Shown: positions 24,428 through 34,555, numbered from the stretch's first letter. The stretch is 40,750 nucleotides of DNA from Oscillospiraceae bacterium (GCA_015064885.1 SVRJ01000019.1:1-40750), one strand, 5' to 3'. Numbers and translations are program-made. Notes: generated by a model not told the origin, from the sequence alone.

Positions 24428-26347
24428 TTTTTGTTCTATATAAAGCCTGCCGTCGACAACGTATGCATACCTTCCGTTTTCTGTGAGGGTAACTTCCCTA
24501 CCGTTTATTGACCTGACAGTTTTCGGTGATATGAATTTATCCGTTCGTCCAATAACGGCAAAGCCGTTATTTACGGGTGCGAAGATATAAAGCCGTACGT
24601 CATCCGGGCCGCTAAGCTCAAGTTCAAACGAATCGTCAAGGTGCATCATTCTCAGACTTCCGGAAAAATGCTCGTAAACCGCGTATTCGTGAGCGGTAAG
24701 TCCTTTTATCATAGAAGGAGAAACTGTAGCCTTGACCGGTCTGTTTTCGGCATCAAGATCTAAAACAGCCATAACACCGCAATCTCCTGCTATATTCTGA
24801 AGCTTAAGTGCTTTTCGGCTTACCGTAGGATCCTCTGTAATGCAATCGGCCGTAGGCATGCACGGTCGGTCGCAACGGAGTATCCTGCCGTCATCCGTTG
24901 CAAGCGGTGAAAATATCTCCTTGCGGCTTCGGTCAATCTTATCGCTGACGTAGATGGGTCCACCGCTTATCGCACGCATAAGACTGTTTTTTCTCGCTTG
25001 AGAATCATCGCTCCACCACATATCCCAGTCACACCAATAAAGCTGACCGAGGATCAGCGAATTATATGCACACTGCAGAACGTGGCTTGTGAACCACTCG
25101 CGGTTTTCGGGCAAGAAATCATTTGAGCAACGGCAGACCGGACTTTCGCGTCTTTTGAACATATCCTCGCTTGCCATGCCCATGCAGTTTATTATTCCCG
25201 CTCCGAAGTTCTCCTTAGCCGAGTCCTCCATCGCGTCATGAAACTGTTGTGCTATCTCACCTACGGGAGCGCAGTATTTATAATATCTGCGTATCATCGA
25301 CTGGTTATCTATTTTTACGAAATCGGCGCCGCACGCCTTGAATTCACTGTGAAGCGTTTTATAATATTCGTATGAGCTTTCTCTGTGCCAATCCGGCATA
25401 TATCTTCCGCTGTCGGTGAGCATAAGCGTATGCTTGAGCTTTTTGTACCCCTCACCATCCGGATCAAAGCCTGCCCAATATCCCGTAGTAGGGTGCCATA
25501 CTCCCACAGATATTCCAAAGGACTTTATCTTATCTATACATCCTTTAAGTCCGTTTGGAAAACGTATGGGGTCTGCCCGAAAATCATACATACGTGAGGA
25601 GTGCATCATTTTACACATTTCACCGAAGGAGGAGTATTCCTTACCGTAAAAATCGCGTATTTCAGCCCACATATCGTCTATTATAAGCCATTTCACGGGG
25701 ATACTCTTATCAGCAAATTCTCGACACTTGTTAAGTATTCCCTCCTCGCTTACGCGTATCTGCATGCTGTCCCAGGTGCACCAACCGAGATATTCAAGCA
25801 CCTCCGGATACTTTCTTTCAAAAATAAGCTTGGTGTCATAAGAAAGGGTCTCAATAGCGACCGAAACGCATTTTTCGGTAAGCTCATACGGATCGTCGCC
25901 TACAGCATAGACGAGCACCTCGCCATTGCAGGAGGTCAACCCTTTGCACCATGAAAAGGTTTTCAGCACTATGCAGCCGTCACCGCCTTTTATTACCGAT
26001 TTATATTCACGGTTCACGAGCGGAAGAAGGACGACAAAGCGTCCGTCTTTAAGCTTTAAAACGAGATACTGAGTCTCGTCCGGAATTGCTGACAGATCGC
26101 TGCCGCCGAAGGATGGGCGGCACCAGAACTCGCTGTACCTGTAGTCAGCCATAAACGATTCGATCTGAGAATCGGTACGCATTTCTGTTTCAATGCCGAG
26201 ATCGGCGTCTATAGAAAGTCCGCTTGCAGAGACGTCGGCACAAACGGAAAGGAGAGAAGCCCCCTTCACGGGCATGCTTTTAATACTTATGCCGTCGGTG
26301 ATCTTCTCTCCGTTATCCGTATTCAAAAACTGAATAAAATCAAACAT
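24425..26347 (-). CDS. Sip1-related alpha-galactosidase / raffinose synthase family (GH36)
   Basis: This 640-residue glycoside hydrolase belongs to the raffinose synthase/Sip1 branch of clan GH-D. Motifs are LGWCTWDSM (WCTWD at 189-193), WLIIDDMW (221-227), VKIDNQ with the probable nucleophile D347, and CRCSNDF with the probable acid/base D410. The N-terminal 180 residues form a beta-sandwich and the C-terminal 120 a second beta domain. There is no signal peptide, so it acts in the cytosol on imported galactosides. Bacterial members are thought to hydrolyse alpha-galactosides rather than make raffinose. GAGG precedes the ATG, 9 nt after a sugar isomerase/epimerase gene; no transporter is adjacent. 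Confidence 0.88.
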   Translation of the reverse strand: MFDFIQFLNTDNGEKITDGISIKSMPVKGASLLSVCADVSASGLSIDADLGIETEMRTDSQIESFMADYRYSEFWCRPSFGGSDLSAIPDETQYLVLKLKDGRFVVLLPLVNREYKSVIKGGDGCIVLKTFSWCKGLTSCNGEVLVYAVGDDPYELTEKCVSVAIETLSYDTKLIFERKYPEVLEYLGWCTWDSMQIRVSEEGILNKCREFADKSIPVKWLIIDDMWAEIRDFYGKEYSSFGEMCKMMHSSRMYDFRADPIRFPNGLKGCIDKIKSFGISVGVWHPTTGYWAGFDPDGEGYKKLKHTLMLTDSGRYMPDWHRESSYEYYKTLHSEFKACGADFVKIDNQSMIRRYYKYCAPVGEIAQQFHDAMEDSAKENFGAGIINCMGMASEDMFKRRESPVCRCSNDFLPENREWFTSHVLQCAYNSLILGQLYWCDWDMWWSDDSQARKNSLMRAISGGPIYVSDKIDRSRKEIFSPLATDDGRILRCDRPCMPTADCITEDPTVSRKALKLQNIAGDCGVMAVLDLDAENRPVKATVSPSMIKGLTAHEYAVYEHFSGSLRMMHLDDSFELELSGPDDVRLYIFAPVNNGFAVIGRTDKFISPKTVRSINGREVTLTENGRYAYVVDGRLYIEQK

Positions 26348-26356
26348 ATATAAACC

Positions 26357-27181
26357 TCAATACAAAGCCGCAACCTTGCATGCTTTTTCATAGGCAAGAG
26401 CAAGAAACTGTTCATAAGAAAGTTCAGCGTAGATATCGTGAGTGTTCTTTCCCGGCTTACTGTTTCTTGTAAGCTCAAACGTGAGCGGTCCGGAATACCC
26501 GTGGCGTTTTATTCTCTGCATTATTCCCTTCCAGTCTGCAATACCGTCGAAGGGCATAAGGTGAGCATCGTCAAGCCAGGTCATATTACTTTTATCCGTC
26601 ATACCGAGATTATCGTTAAAGTGTGTCGCAACAAGCTTATCCCCGTAAAGAGCGGGCATATCATTCGAGTAGTTATAGCACATTTCGTGTCCGGTATCCC
26701 AACAGAATCCGACAGAATCCGAATATCCGAGATCGCTCATTATCTTAGCAAGATATTCAGCACCCTCTACGTTTTCAAACGCAAGCTTTACGTCTGTTTT
26801 CTCAGCAGCCTCAACAAGTCTCGAAAATCTCTTTATACCGAGATCGGTAGGATCGTGTCTGTCCATACCGATTATGGGGTGAACGACCATAACGGGAACG
26901 CCGCATCTGTGGCAATCGTTAAGGCATTTTATAAGCATATCGGTATACGCTTCTCCCGCTTCTCCTTCTTCCCATACAGTATTTATCTTGCCGAACGGAG
27001 AGTGTATCGACTGATACATGAGCCCCTCCTTCGCAATAGCATTTGCCCATGCGTCAACGTCGGATTGCTCGCTCCACCCGGTGAAGCACCCGTCAAATCC
27101 GGCTGCTTTTATTTTAGGAACGGCTTCGGTTACGGGGAGTGTAAATCCCGAGCTCACATCTATACAAAGCTTGAACTTCAT
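26357..27181 (-). CDS. sugar phosphate isomerase/epimerase (xylose isomerase-like TIM barrel)
   Basis: This 274-residue protein is a single AP-endonuclease-2/xylose-isomerase-like TIM barrel. Metal-ligand stretches can be seen: HSPFG, VVHPI, LAFENVEG (Glu), GFCWDTGHE (Asp, His), THFNDN (His) and a late FELTRN (Glu). Such proteins isomerise or epimerise sugars or inositols. AAGGAG lies before the ATG. It sits between ktrA (28 nt upstream) and the alpha-galactosidase gene (9 nt downstream), so a role with released galactose or a related sugar is plausible but unproven. Confidence 0.85.
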   Translation of the reverse strand: MKFKLCIDVSSGFTLPVTEAVPKIKAAGFDGCFTGWSEQSDVDAWANAIAKEGLMYQSIHSPFGKINTVWEEGEAGEAYTDMLIKCLNDCHRCGVPVMVVHPIIGMDRHDPTDLGIKRFSRLVEAAEKTDVKLAFENVEGAEYLAKIMSDLGYSDSVGFCWDTGHEMCYNYSNDMPALYGDKLVATHFNDNLGMTDKSNMTWLDDAHLMPFDGIADWKGIMQRIKRHGYSGPLTFELTRNSKPGKNTHDIYAELSYEQFLALAYEKACKVAALY

Positions 27182-27209
27182 AACGTATCTCCTTACTCAC
27201 GTTTTGGCA

Positions 27210-27863
27210 TCAAGACTTTTCGGAGAGCTTGAAAATATCGTCCGATTTTCCCATAACTATCATATGCTCTCTCTCAGAATTGAATTTATAATCGGGTGCA
27301 GGCTGAGGATAGAGCTTTCCGTTTTTCTTTGTAGCGAGTATGTTGAGTTTATATTTGGATCTTATGTGGAGTCCAACGATAGTTTTTCCTATCCATGCCT
27401 TGGGGATAGGGATCTCGCATATCGAATACTCTGGAGTAAGCTCAATATAATCGAACATATTGTTCGCGCTGTATCGTATTGCGAGGTTTTCGGCAACCTC
27501 AAGTTCGGGATAAACCACCTCATCTGCTCCGTTTTTAAGCAGGAATTTTGCCTGTATATCCGTCTGCGCTTTGGAAAGAACGAATTTTGCTCCGTTATCC
27601 TTAAGCAGAGACGTCGTTTCGAGAGATGCCTGAAAATTCTCTCCGATCGTAACGAAGCAGAGATCGAACGCATCTACACCGAGCGATTTCAAGAACAATT
27701 CGTTTGTACTGTCTCCGATCTGGGCGTCGGCAAAATTGCTTGAAAGCTCATCTATTATTGCCGCGTCCTTATCAACTATCATGACCTCATTGTTGAGTTC
27801 ATTCATTCTCTGGGCGAGACGTCTTCCGAAGCGTCCCATACCTATTATCAAAACAGATTTCAT
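27210..27863 (-). CDS. ktrA: potassium uptake regulatory subunit KtrA (TrkA family)
   Basis: This 217-residue RCK protein gates the Ktr potassium channel. The N-terminal RCK_N Rossmann fold begins VLIIGMGRFGRRLA (nucleotide-binding GMGRFG, 8-13) with VDKD at the end of strand 2, and the RCK_C part covers about 135-215. KtrA octamers bind ATP/ADP and often c-di-AMP in RCK_C. AAAGGA precedes the ATG, 22 nt after ktrB. No c-di-AMP riboswitch precedes the operon in the 200 nt available. Confidence 0.93.
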   Translation of the reverse strand: MKSVLIIGMGRFGRRLAQRMNELNNEVMIVDKDAAIIDELSSNFADAQIGDSTNELFLKSLGVDAFDLCFVTIGENFQASLETTSLLKDNGAKFVLSKAQTDIQAKFLLKNGADEVVYPELEVAENLAIRYSANNMFDYIELTPEYSICEIPIPKAWIGKTIVGLHIRSKYKLNILATKKNGKLYPQPAPDYKFNSEREHMIVMGKSDDIFKLSEKS

Positions 27864-27885
27864 ATCAGTTATATCCTTTCGTAAA

Positions 27886-29232
27886 TTAACCTATCAATAT
27901 TTTTTCCGAGGGGTGTTCTACGGGTACTATCTTGTTTCTTTCCGCAAGGAAAAGCGCAAACGTAAGGCCTCCTGCCCTTCCACCGAACATCATAAATATA
28001 AGTATATATCTGGATACTGTTGAAAGCGCGGGAGTAAGCGACATGCTCGAACCTACCGTTCCGATAGCTGACGAGGTCTCAAACATAGCGGCTCCGAGAG
28101 GAACGTTGTCTATCGCGCAGAGCAGACACGAAGAAATGATAACTATCGAAATATAGATAAACGCGATCGATGACGCTTGTTTTACGGCGTCTCCGTCGAT
28201 CCGTCTTCTGAAAACGACGATATCCTTCTTCTTTTCCGCGGTAGCAAACATTCCGAGGAAAAGGATAGCCAAAGTTCCTACCTTCATACCGCCTGCCGTA
28301 GAGCCCGAGCTTCCGCCTATAAGCATAAGAAAAACTGTAAGAAGCGTCCCCGATTCAGAAAACTTAGCATTATCTACCGTAGCAAAGCCCGCAGTTCGGG
28401 GGGTTATGCTTTGAAATACGGAGGCAAGTATCTTTTCGTGCAGTGCCATATCCTTAAGAGAAGCGTTATACTCAAACACGAAGAACAAGACTGATCCGAG
28501 GAGAATCAATATAAGTGAAGTGGTTAAGACGATCTTGGAATGGAGTCTGTAGCGTCTGAATTTGAACTTATGATTGATAAAATCGTTCCACACTATAAAT
28601 CCTATACCACCGATGAATATAAGCGAAATAATGATAATATTAACGTAAAGATCATTGGCGTATGGTACAAGTGAAGAAAACTTTCCGTGTATTCCCATCA
28701 GATCAAATCCTGCGTTACAAAATGCGGAGATCGAATGGAAAACAGAATAGTATATTCCCTTCCAAAAACCGAATTCAAAGCAAAATCTGAACGATAAGAG
28801 AAGCGCGCCGCAGCCCTCAATGGCGAAAGTACCGTAAATTATTCTTTTAAGCAGAGCCATTACGCTTCCAAGCTCCATTATTCCCGAGGACTCCATAATA
28901 AGTCTTCTCTCACGGAGACCAACCTGTCTGCCCATAAAAAGCGAGAACAAGGTAATAAAGGTCATAAATCCGAGTCCGCCTATCTGGATGAGGAGAATAA
29001 TGACCGTCTGACCGAATAGTGACCAGAAGGTGTACGTATCCTCGAGCACAAGCCCGGTGACACAGACTGCACTTGTCGCGGTAAAGAGGGATCTTGTAAA
29101 TCCTGCCGACTCACCGCTTCTGGTAGAGATCGGAAGCATCAGAAACAGCGTTCCTATAAGAATGGTTATAAGTATGCCGATAACTATTACGCGTGCGTAG
29201 GAAAGGCGTTTTTTTATTTTACGTTTTAACAT
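27886..29232 (-). CDS. ktrB: potassium uptake channel subunit KtrB (TrkH family)
   Basis: This 448-residue membrane protein has the four M1-P-M2 repeats of the SKT superfamily. The four selectivity-filter loops each carry the key Gly: SAVCVTGLV, SAFCNAGFD, ITPRTAGFA and SAIGTVGSS. The N terminus is basic (MLKRKIKKRL), followed by about eight to ten hydrophobic segments. It imports K+ with KtrA. A weak AAGGG precedes the ATG. It heads the four-gene minus-strand operon ktrB-ktrA-isomerase-galactosidase. A clear promoter was not found, only a TATAAT-like element with a poor -35. Confidence 0.93.
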   Translation of the reverse strand: MLKRKIKKRLSYARVIVIGILITILIGTLFLMLPISTRSGESAGFTRSLFTATSAVCVTGLVLEDTYTFWSLFGQTVIILLIQIGGLGFMTFITLFSLFMGRQVGLRERRLIMESSGIMELGSVMALLKRIIYGTFAIEGCGALLLSFRFCFEFGFWKGIYYSVFHSISAFCNAGFDLMGIHGKFSSLVPYANDLYVNIIIISLIFIGGIGFIVWNDFINHKFKFRRYRLHSKIVLTTSLILILLGSVLFFVFEYNASLKDMALHEKILASVFQSITPRTAGFATVDNAKFSESGTLLTVFLMLIGGSSGSTAGGMKVGTLAILFLGMFATAEKKKDIVVFRRRIDGDAVKQASSIAFIYISIVIISSCLLCAIDNVPLGAAMFETSSAIGTVGSSMSLTPALSTVSRYILIFMMFGGRAGGLTFALFLAERNKIVPVEHPSEKILIG

Positions 29233-29385
29233 TTCAAAAACCCTTGTAAAACAAAATTATTTATTATATATTAGCACATAAATATTTATTCTGCATTTTC
29301 TTTTTGTAAATTGTTTGTTATTTTTTATTCTTACGCATCCAGTTCTTTTCTCACTATATCAAAACTATAATTAACATTAAATTCA

Positions 29386-29414
29386 TTGACAAAACGGCTA
29401 TATTATGATAAAAT
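29386..29414 (+). promoter_or_regulatory. promoter of addA
   Basis: TTGACA (29386-29391) and TAAAAT (29409-29414) are 17 nt apart, 30 nt before the addA ATG. It is divergent from ktrB. The rest of 29233-29444 is AT-rich with no other feature seen. Confidence 0.8.
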
Positions 29415-29444
29415 ATATTATATATACTTTTGGAGGACAGAAGG

Positions 29445-32400
29445 ATGGAAAAAAGATGGACAGATGCCCAGCTTTCCGCTATAGGCGCAAAAAACAAAAA
29501 AATACTTGTCTCTGCCGCGGCGGGTTCGGGAAAAACCGCAACTCTGATAGAACGTATCATTCGCTCTGTCACCGAGGACGTTCCGCCTCTTGATCTTTCC
29601 AGGATGTTGATAGTTACCTTCACGAAGGCGGCTGCATCCGAGCTTAAGCTGCGCATTCTTTCTGCGTTGAATAATGCCGTAGCAAGCGATCCTCAATCAA
29701 AGCATCTGAAACGCCAGCTGCTTTTACTTGAAAGCGCGCAGATATGTACTATCGACTCATTTTGCATGAACGTTCTTCGCGATGAGTTTCAAAATTCGGA
29801 TAACGACGCTGATTTTAAGATCGGAGACGAAAACGAGCTTAAATTCATAAAAGTTAAAGCAATGGACGCTTCGGTGGAGGAGGTCCTGAAGGAGCTTCAC
29901 AGTGAAGGAAAAAAAGACTCCGTGCTCGAATTTTTCTCTGTTCTGACAGGTCCGAGGCGAGACGATGAGCTGGCAGAAAAGCTGCTCTCTGTTCGCTCTA
30001 TGCTCAAGACCTCCCCGGGTGAGACAGAATATATAAAGTCAGCCGCACTCGATCTTGAATCCGATGCTGCTGCCGGAGAAATAAACGATCGCGCAAAGGC
30101 GATAATTCTCCGTGAGACGGATCATCTTTTTACTCATATCAAAAGTATGCTCGACGGGTACATTGTTACGTTCGAGGATCAACCGGAAACGCTCGCAAAA
30201 TACGGTGATGCCATTATGTCTGATCTCGCGCTGTGCGAATCGGTAATATCGCGCGTAGCGGAAAACTCTTACTTTGAGGTGCGCAGCATACTCAGAAGCT
30301 TCTCATTTAAAAAGCTCGGAATTCTCAAATCAACGTTCAAAACACCGCAGAGCGAAAGCTTTATGGCAGACAGAAGCGCATACAAAAAGGCAATAAACAA
30401 GCTTATTTCAAACTACTACAGTGTAAACCACGATGACATAAAGCTCATAAATGAAAAATCCTCCGCGTTTCTATCGATTCTCTATCGCATTCTTACAAAA
30501 TATGACGAAAGCTATGCCAAGGCAAAAAGGAGCGCGCATCTTCTTGAATTTGACGATCTTAAATCCGGAGTATATAAGCTTTTTGTAGATGAAAACGGAG
30601 ACCCTACTCAGCTCGCGCTCGAGTATTCATCGAAATACGATATAATCTATATTGACGAATATCAGGACGTAGATCCGATACAGGACAGGATATTCAATGC
30701 GCTTTCGGTAAATTCTCATCTCTTTATGGTCGGTGATATAAAGCAAAGCATATACGGATTTCGCGGATCCGATCCTTCGATATTCGGCGATCTCAGACGC
30801 AGCTTCAAAAATTATGATGAGGACGGTAAGGAAGCGGAAAACACAGCCATTTATATGTCAAACAATTTCAGATGCTCGCTTCCCGTCATAAATGCTTCAA
30901 ATTTTATCTGCTCGCATCTCTTCCGCGAAACAAATTCATCCGCAGAATCTGTCGGATACACGAAACATGACGATCTGATCTTTTCCAAGTTATCCGACGC
31001 GGCAACCGATAAAAAATGTGAATTCAGCGTAATAGCGCCTTCCGAACGTGATGACAGTGAAGATGCAGGTAGGCTTAACGCCGAAATAAAATACGTAGCA
31101 TTCAAGATCTCTGATATCATAAAAAACGAAAAGAAGGAAGACGGATCCCCCTTCTCTTATACCGATTTTGCCGTTCTGTGCGATAAAAACGCTCAGGTAA
31201 AAGAGGTTTCTGACTCACTCAAGGCAATAGGCTTCCCTTGCGACGATGCCCCGACGACAAACTTCTTCTCCTCACCGGAGATACTCCTTATCCGTTCTCT
31301 TCTTTCTGCAATTGACAATCCATACGCGGACATCCATCTTGCAGCAGTGCTGCTCTCCCCTATATTTGAATTTAGCGACAACGAGCTTATTGAAATAAGA
31401 AAAAGCTCGGACAGGCAAACTCTTTACGAGGCTCTGCGCGATTTTTCAGAGAGATGCGGTACGCTTTCGGAAAAATGCAAAAGGACAATATCATTTCTCT
31501 CCTACTACAGAGGCCACGCTTCGGGAATGCAGGTCTCAGAGTTTATGACTATGCTCTGGAACAAGGCTGACATAGGAGCAATAGCCACATTTGCCGCAGA
31601 CGACAAAAGAAGTGAGAAAATGCGTCGGGAAAACATAGACAAGCTCTATAATTATGCGCTTGCATATTCTAACTCCTCTTTTAAGACACTTCATACCTTT
31701 CTTGCATTTCTGAACGATATAATAGAGGTAAATCCCAAATCAGACGTTCTCTCCGCGGCATCTACCGAAAAAAGCGATAAAATACACGTTATGACTATAC
31801 ACAAATCCAAGGGTCTTGAATTTCCCGTTTGCTTTATAGTAGGAACCGGCGAAAGCCTGATCGGAAGACCCAAGGACAGCGAGACAGTCTTTGACAGAGA
31901 GGCGGGACTCTGCTTTGATCCTGCTGCCAGACAGGGACTGGTGCGTATACGCTCCCCGTATAAGACGGCGGCGCTGTCAAGAATAAAGGAAAAGCAAACT
32001 CTTGAGAAGATACGACTTCTTTACGTTGCTATGACCAGAGCAAGAGAACGACTTATCATAACCGCAACGCGCAGATCCTCGGTCGAAAGATCTCTTTCAA
32101 AATTTTCTCCCGCCTTCTCTATACGTTCTCCTTTTGTAAATTCACACGGAGTATACCCGATACTCAATGCCGCTTCGTATGCTGAGTGGATCCTTTTGTG
32201 CGATCCGTTTGCAAATGAGACTTCGAATATCACTTTAAATGAGATGCGTGAGGAGGACGTTCCTGAAGCGTTTATTGAAAGCACTGACAGTACACAGAGC
32301 TCCGGAGCATTCACGCTTACAAGTGAAGAAGAGGAAATACTGCAAAAACGCTTTGACTACTCGTATTTTTCTGCCGCTTCACTGCTTCCGGCCAAGATCG

Positions 32401-33080
32401 CTGTATCCGAGCTTTTCCCGAACGTTCTTGACGGAGATATATATCCTTCCTCGCAGAGGGCCGGCGAGTTATCCTTCGACTCAAGACCGTGGTTTATGCT
32501 CGGAAGCAAAAACGCCTCTGCTACCGAAAAAGGTACCGCTACTCATCTTTTCCTTCAATTCGCGGACTTTTCAAGGTGGAAGCGCTACGGAACCGATGCC
32601 GAAATAAAGCGTCTTACCGAAAAAGGATTTATACTTAGTGAGCACGCTCAGATAATAAACAAAAGAATGCTCTCTGCATTCTTCACGAGTGATTTTTTCA
32701 AAAGAATACTGTCTGCGAATAAGCTTCTCCGCGAACAAAGATTCAATATACAATTCCCTGCGAGCCATTTCACCGAGGACAGCGAAAGAAAAAAGCTTTT
32801 TTCGGATGAATACCTGCTTGTTCAGGGAGTTATCGACCTTATATTCGAGGGAAGCGACGGCAGACTCATTCTGGCAGACTACAAAACAGACTACGTAACA
32901 CCGGAAGAAAAAAACGATACTTTTCTTCTGCGTAAGAAATTCAACGAAAGATATTCGAAACAGCTTTCGTATTATGCCTTTGCAGTATACAAGCTGTTCG
33001 GCAGATATCCGGACGAGGTCACCGTATATTCGCTTTCCGCTGAAAAAGAGGTTTCTGTCGATATCACAAAACTCATTTAA
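29445..33080 (+). CDS. addA: ATP-dependent helicase/nuclease subunit A, AddA
   Basis: This 1211-residue UvrD-like SF1 helicase has a C-terminal RecB-type nuclease. The Walker A loop is SAAAGSGKTATL (K30). TFTKAAASELKLR follows, then the DEYQD box (YIDEYQDVDPIQ), GDIKQSIYGFRG, TIHKSKGLEFPV and LYVAMTRARERL, and finally the nuclease motif LILADYKTDY near residue 1150. AddAB processes double-strand breaks for recombination. The ATG at 29445 follows GGAGG with 8-nt spacing; a TTG five codons upstream is ignored. addB normally precedes addA in one operon. Here upstream is divergent ktrB and downstream is htrA, so addB is absent from the locus. Confidence 0.95.
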   Translation: MEKRWTDAQLSAIGAKNKKILVSAAAGSGKTATLIERIIRSVTEDVPPLDLSRMLIVTFTKAAASELKLRILSALNNAVASDPQSKHLKRQLLLLESAQICTIDSFCMNVLRDEFQNSDNDADFKIGDENELKFIKVKAMDASVEEVLKELHSEGKKDSVLEFFSVLTGPRRDDELAEKLLSVRSMLKTSPGETEYIKSAALDLESDAAAGEINDRAKAIILRETDHLFTHIKSMLDGYIVTFEDQPETLAKYGDAIMSDLALCESVISRVAENSYFEVRSILRSFSFKKLGILKSTFKTPQSESFMADRSAYKKAINKLISNYYSVNHDDIKLINEKSSAFLSILYRILTKYDESYAKAKRSAHLLEFDDLKSGVYKLFVDENGDPTQLALEYSSKYDIIYIDEYQDVDPIQDRIFNALSVNSHLFMVGDIKQSIYGFRGSDPSIFGDLRRSFKNYDEDGKEAENTAIYMSNNFRCSLPVINASNFICSHLFRETNSSAESVGYTKHDDLIFSKLSDAATDKKCEFSVIAPSERDDSEDAGRLNAEIKYVAFKISDIIKNEKKEDGSPFSYTDFAVLCDKNAQVKEVSDSLKAIGFPCDDAPTTNFFSSPEILLIRSLLSAIDNPYADIHLAAVLLSPIFEFSDNELIEIRKSSDRQTLYEALRDFSERCGTLSEKCKRTISFLSYYRGHASGMQVSEFMTMLWNKADIGAIATFAADDKRSEKMRRENIDKLYNYALAYSNSSFKTLHTFLAFLNDIIEVNPKSDVLSAASTEKSDKIHVMTIHKSKGLEFPVCFIVGTGESLIGRPKDSETVFDREAGLCFDPAARQGLVRIRSPYKTAALSRIKEKQTLEKIRLLYVAMTRARERLIITATRRSSVERSLSKFSPAFSIRSPFVNSHGVYPILNAASYAEWILLCDPFANETSNITLNEMREEDVPEAFIESTDSTQSSGAFTLTSEEEEILQKRFDYSYFSAASLLPAKIAVSELFPNVLDGDIYPSSQRAGELSFDSRPWFMLGSKNASATEKGTATHLFLQFADFSRWKRYGTDAEIKRLTEKGFILSEHAQIINKRMLSAFFTSDFFKRILSANKLLREQRFNIQFPASHFTEDSERKKLFSDEYLLVQGVIDLIFEGSDGRLILADYKTDYVTPEEKNDTFLLRKKFNERYSKQLSYYAFAVYKLFGRYPDEVTVYSLSAEKEVSVDITKLI

Positions 33081-33185
33081 ATTCATAATTATTATATTTG
33101 TTCTTCATGTTATCATCACATTAAAATTGTATAATATAATCGGATCATGGCATAACTATGTCAAAATGAAAGCGAGGCACATCGA

Positions 33186-34499
33186 ATGAATACTCATTTT
33201 TCGGATGATGAAAATAAAAACATTCCTACCGAAGACAAAAATGAAGACAGACATCGATCTTCATATATAACAGAAAACACAACCAATCGCATCAGCTATA
33301 CGCCAAATCCGGACGGAATATACAGTTATTCTGTCAAGGAGACGATACCAAATGAGGTTTCTCTGAAAAAGAGATTTGCACTGATGTTTCTTGTCGTTCT
33401 TATCGGCACTGCGCTTATTATGGGAGGTATACTTATAGGCTTCACGCTCAAGGCGTTTAATTATAACGAAAACTATTCCTCAAATTATCCGAGTCAGGGC
33501 ACGGTAAATATTGTCGACAACCGTCCTGCTATAGAGACTAATCCCATAAATTACAATGACAGAACTCTCCTTACGGTACCGGATATCGCAGCTTCTGTCT
33601 CCCCCTCCGTAGTAGAGATAAAGACCGAATCGGCAGTGTATAATCAATTTTACGGCTCATACGTTTCAAAGGGAGCGGGAAGCGGTGTTATCATAACCGA
33701 CACCGGCTTCATAATCACGAACCACCACGTCATTGAAGGAGCCTCTACAGTAACAGTAAAACTCAGCAACGGGAACGAATATCCTGCAACACTGGTAGGA
33801 ACCGATGCCGAAAGCGATATTGCCGTTATATCCATAACCCCCAGAGAAGCACTCAAACCGTCTTATCTCGGAAAGAGCGAATCTCTCGTTCTCGGAGAAT
33901 CTATAGTTGTTATCGGAAACCCGCTCGGTTCTCTCGGAGGCTCGGTAACAAACGGAATAATAAGTGCGCTTGACAGAGCTATAACGATAGGCGGAGAGGA
34001 AATGACTCTGATACAGACAAATGCGGCTGTAAATCCCGGAAACAGCGGCGGAGGTATGTTCAACATGTACGGTGAGCTCGTCGGTATCATAAATGCAAAA
34101 TCAAGCGGAGAAAATATCGAGGGCATCGGCTTTGCCATTCCGATAGACCACGCATATTCTATTGCATCTCAGCTTATAGAATTCGGTTACGTTAAGGGCA
34201 AGGTCGATCACGGATTTACACTTATAGAAATAAACGATTTTCTTGACATGGCTAAGTACGGAGTCAGAAACACCGGCGTTTATATCTTTGCTTCCGAATA
34301 TTCCGACAGCTTCAGGAAGGGAGACCTTATCAGAAGCGTAAACGGTGTACAGATCTCTTATATTTCGGATATAAAAACAGCACTGAAAAACTGCAAGATC
34401 GGTGATACGGTCGACATATCCGTATACAGGAACGGAAAGACATTTACCGAAAAGCTCGTTTTACGTGAATACGCCCCTAGTGAACAAGGCGTTAACTGA
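33186..34499 (+). CDS. membrane-anchored HtrA/DegP-like serine protease
   Basis: This 437-residue protein has a hydrophilic cytoplasmic N terminus (1-62), one membrane span (64-88), an extracellular trypsin-like domain with the complete triad H181 (TNHHVI), D211 (SDIAV) and S287 (GNSGGG), and a C-terminal PDZ domain (about 335-425). Such proteins degrade or sense misfolded exported proteins. GAGG precedes the ATG; TATAAT-like elements at 33130-33140 suggest a promoter, but no good -35 is visible. It is 56 nt upstream of a response regulator and kinase, so the three genes form an envelope-stress module. Together with the serpin it makes two extracytoplasmic protease-related systems in 12 kb. 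Confidence 0.92.
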   Translation: MNTHFSDDENKNIPTEDKNEDRHRSSYITENTTNRISYTPNPDGIYSYSVKETIPNEVSLKKRFALMFLVVLIGTALIMGGILIGFTLKAFNYNENYSSNYPSQGTVNIVDNRPAIETNPINYNDRTLLTVPDIAASVSPSVVEIKTESAVYNQFYGSYVSKGAGSGVIITDTGFIITNHHVIEGASTVTVKLSNGNEYPATLVGTDAESDIAVISITPREALKPSYLGKSESLVLGESIVVIGNPLGSLGGSVTNGIISALDRAITIGGEEMTLIQTNAAVNPGNSGGGMFNMYGELVGIINAKSSGENIEGIGFAIPIDHAYSIASQLIEFGYVKGKVDHGFTLIEINDFLDMAKYGVRNTGVYIFASEYSDSFRKGDLIRSVNGVQISYISDIKTALKNCKIGDTVDISVYRNGKTFTEKLVLREYAPSEQGVN

Positions 34500-34555
34500 T
34501 CTTTCAGACAAGATCGACAGTACAGATTTATTATACCAGTAACGGAGGACAACAT

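Noticed and set aside
26438-27743. Two long plus-strand frames antisense to the isomerase and ktrA
   Set aside because: Both strands cannot reasonably be coding here. The minus-strand products have clear family motifs and ribosome binding sites.
29233-29385. c-di-AMP (ydaO) riboswitch upstream of ktrB
   Set aside because: The divergent gap is about 200 nt, AT-rich, and shows none of the conserved elements.
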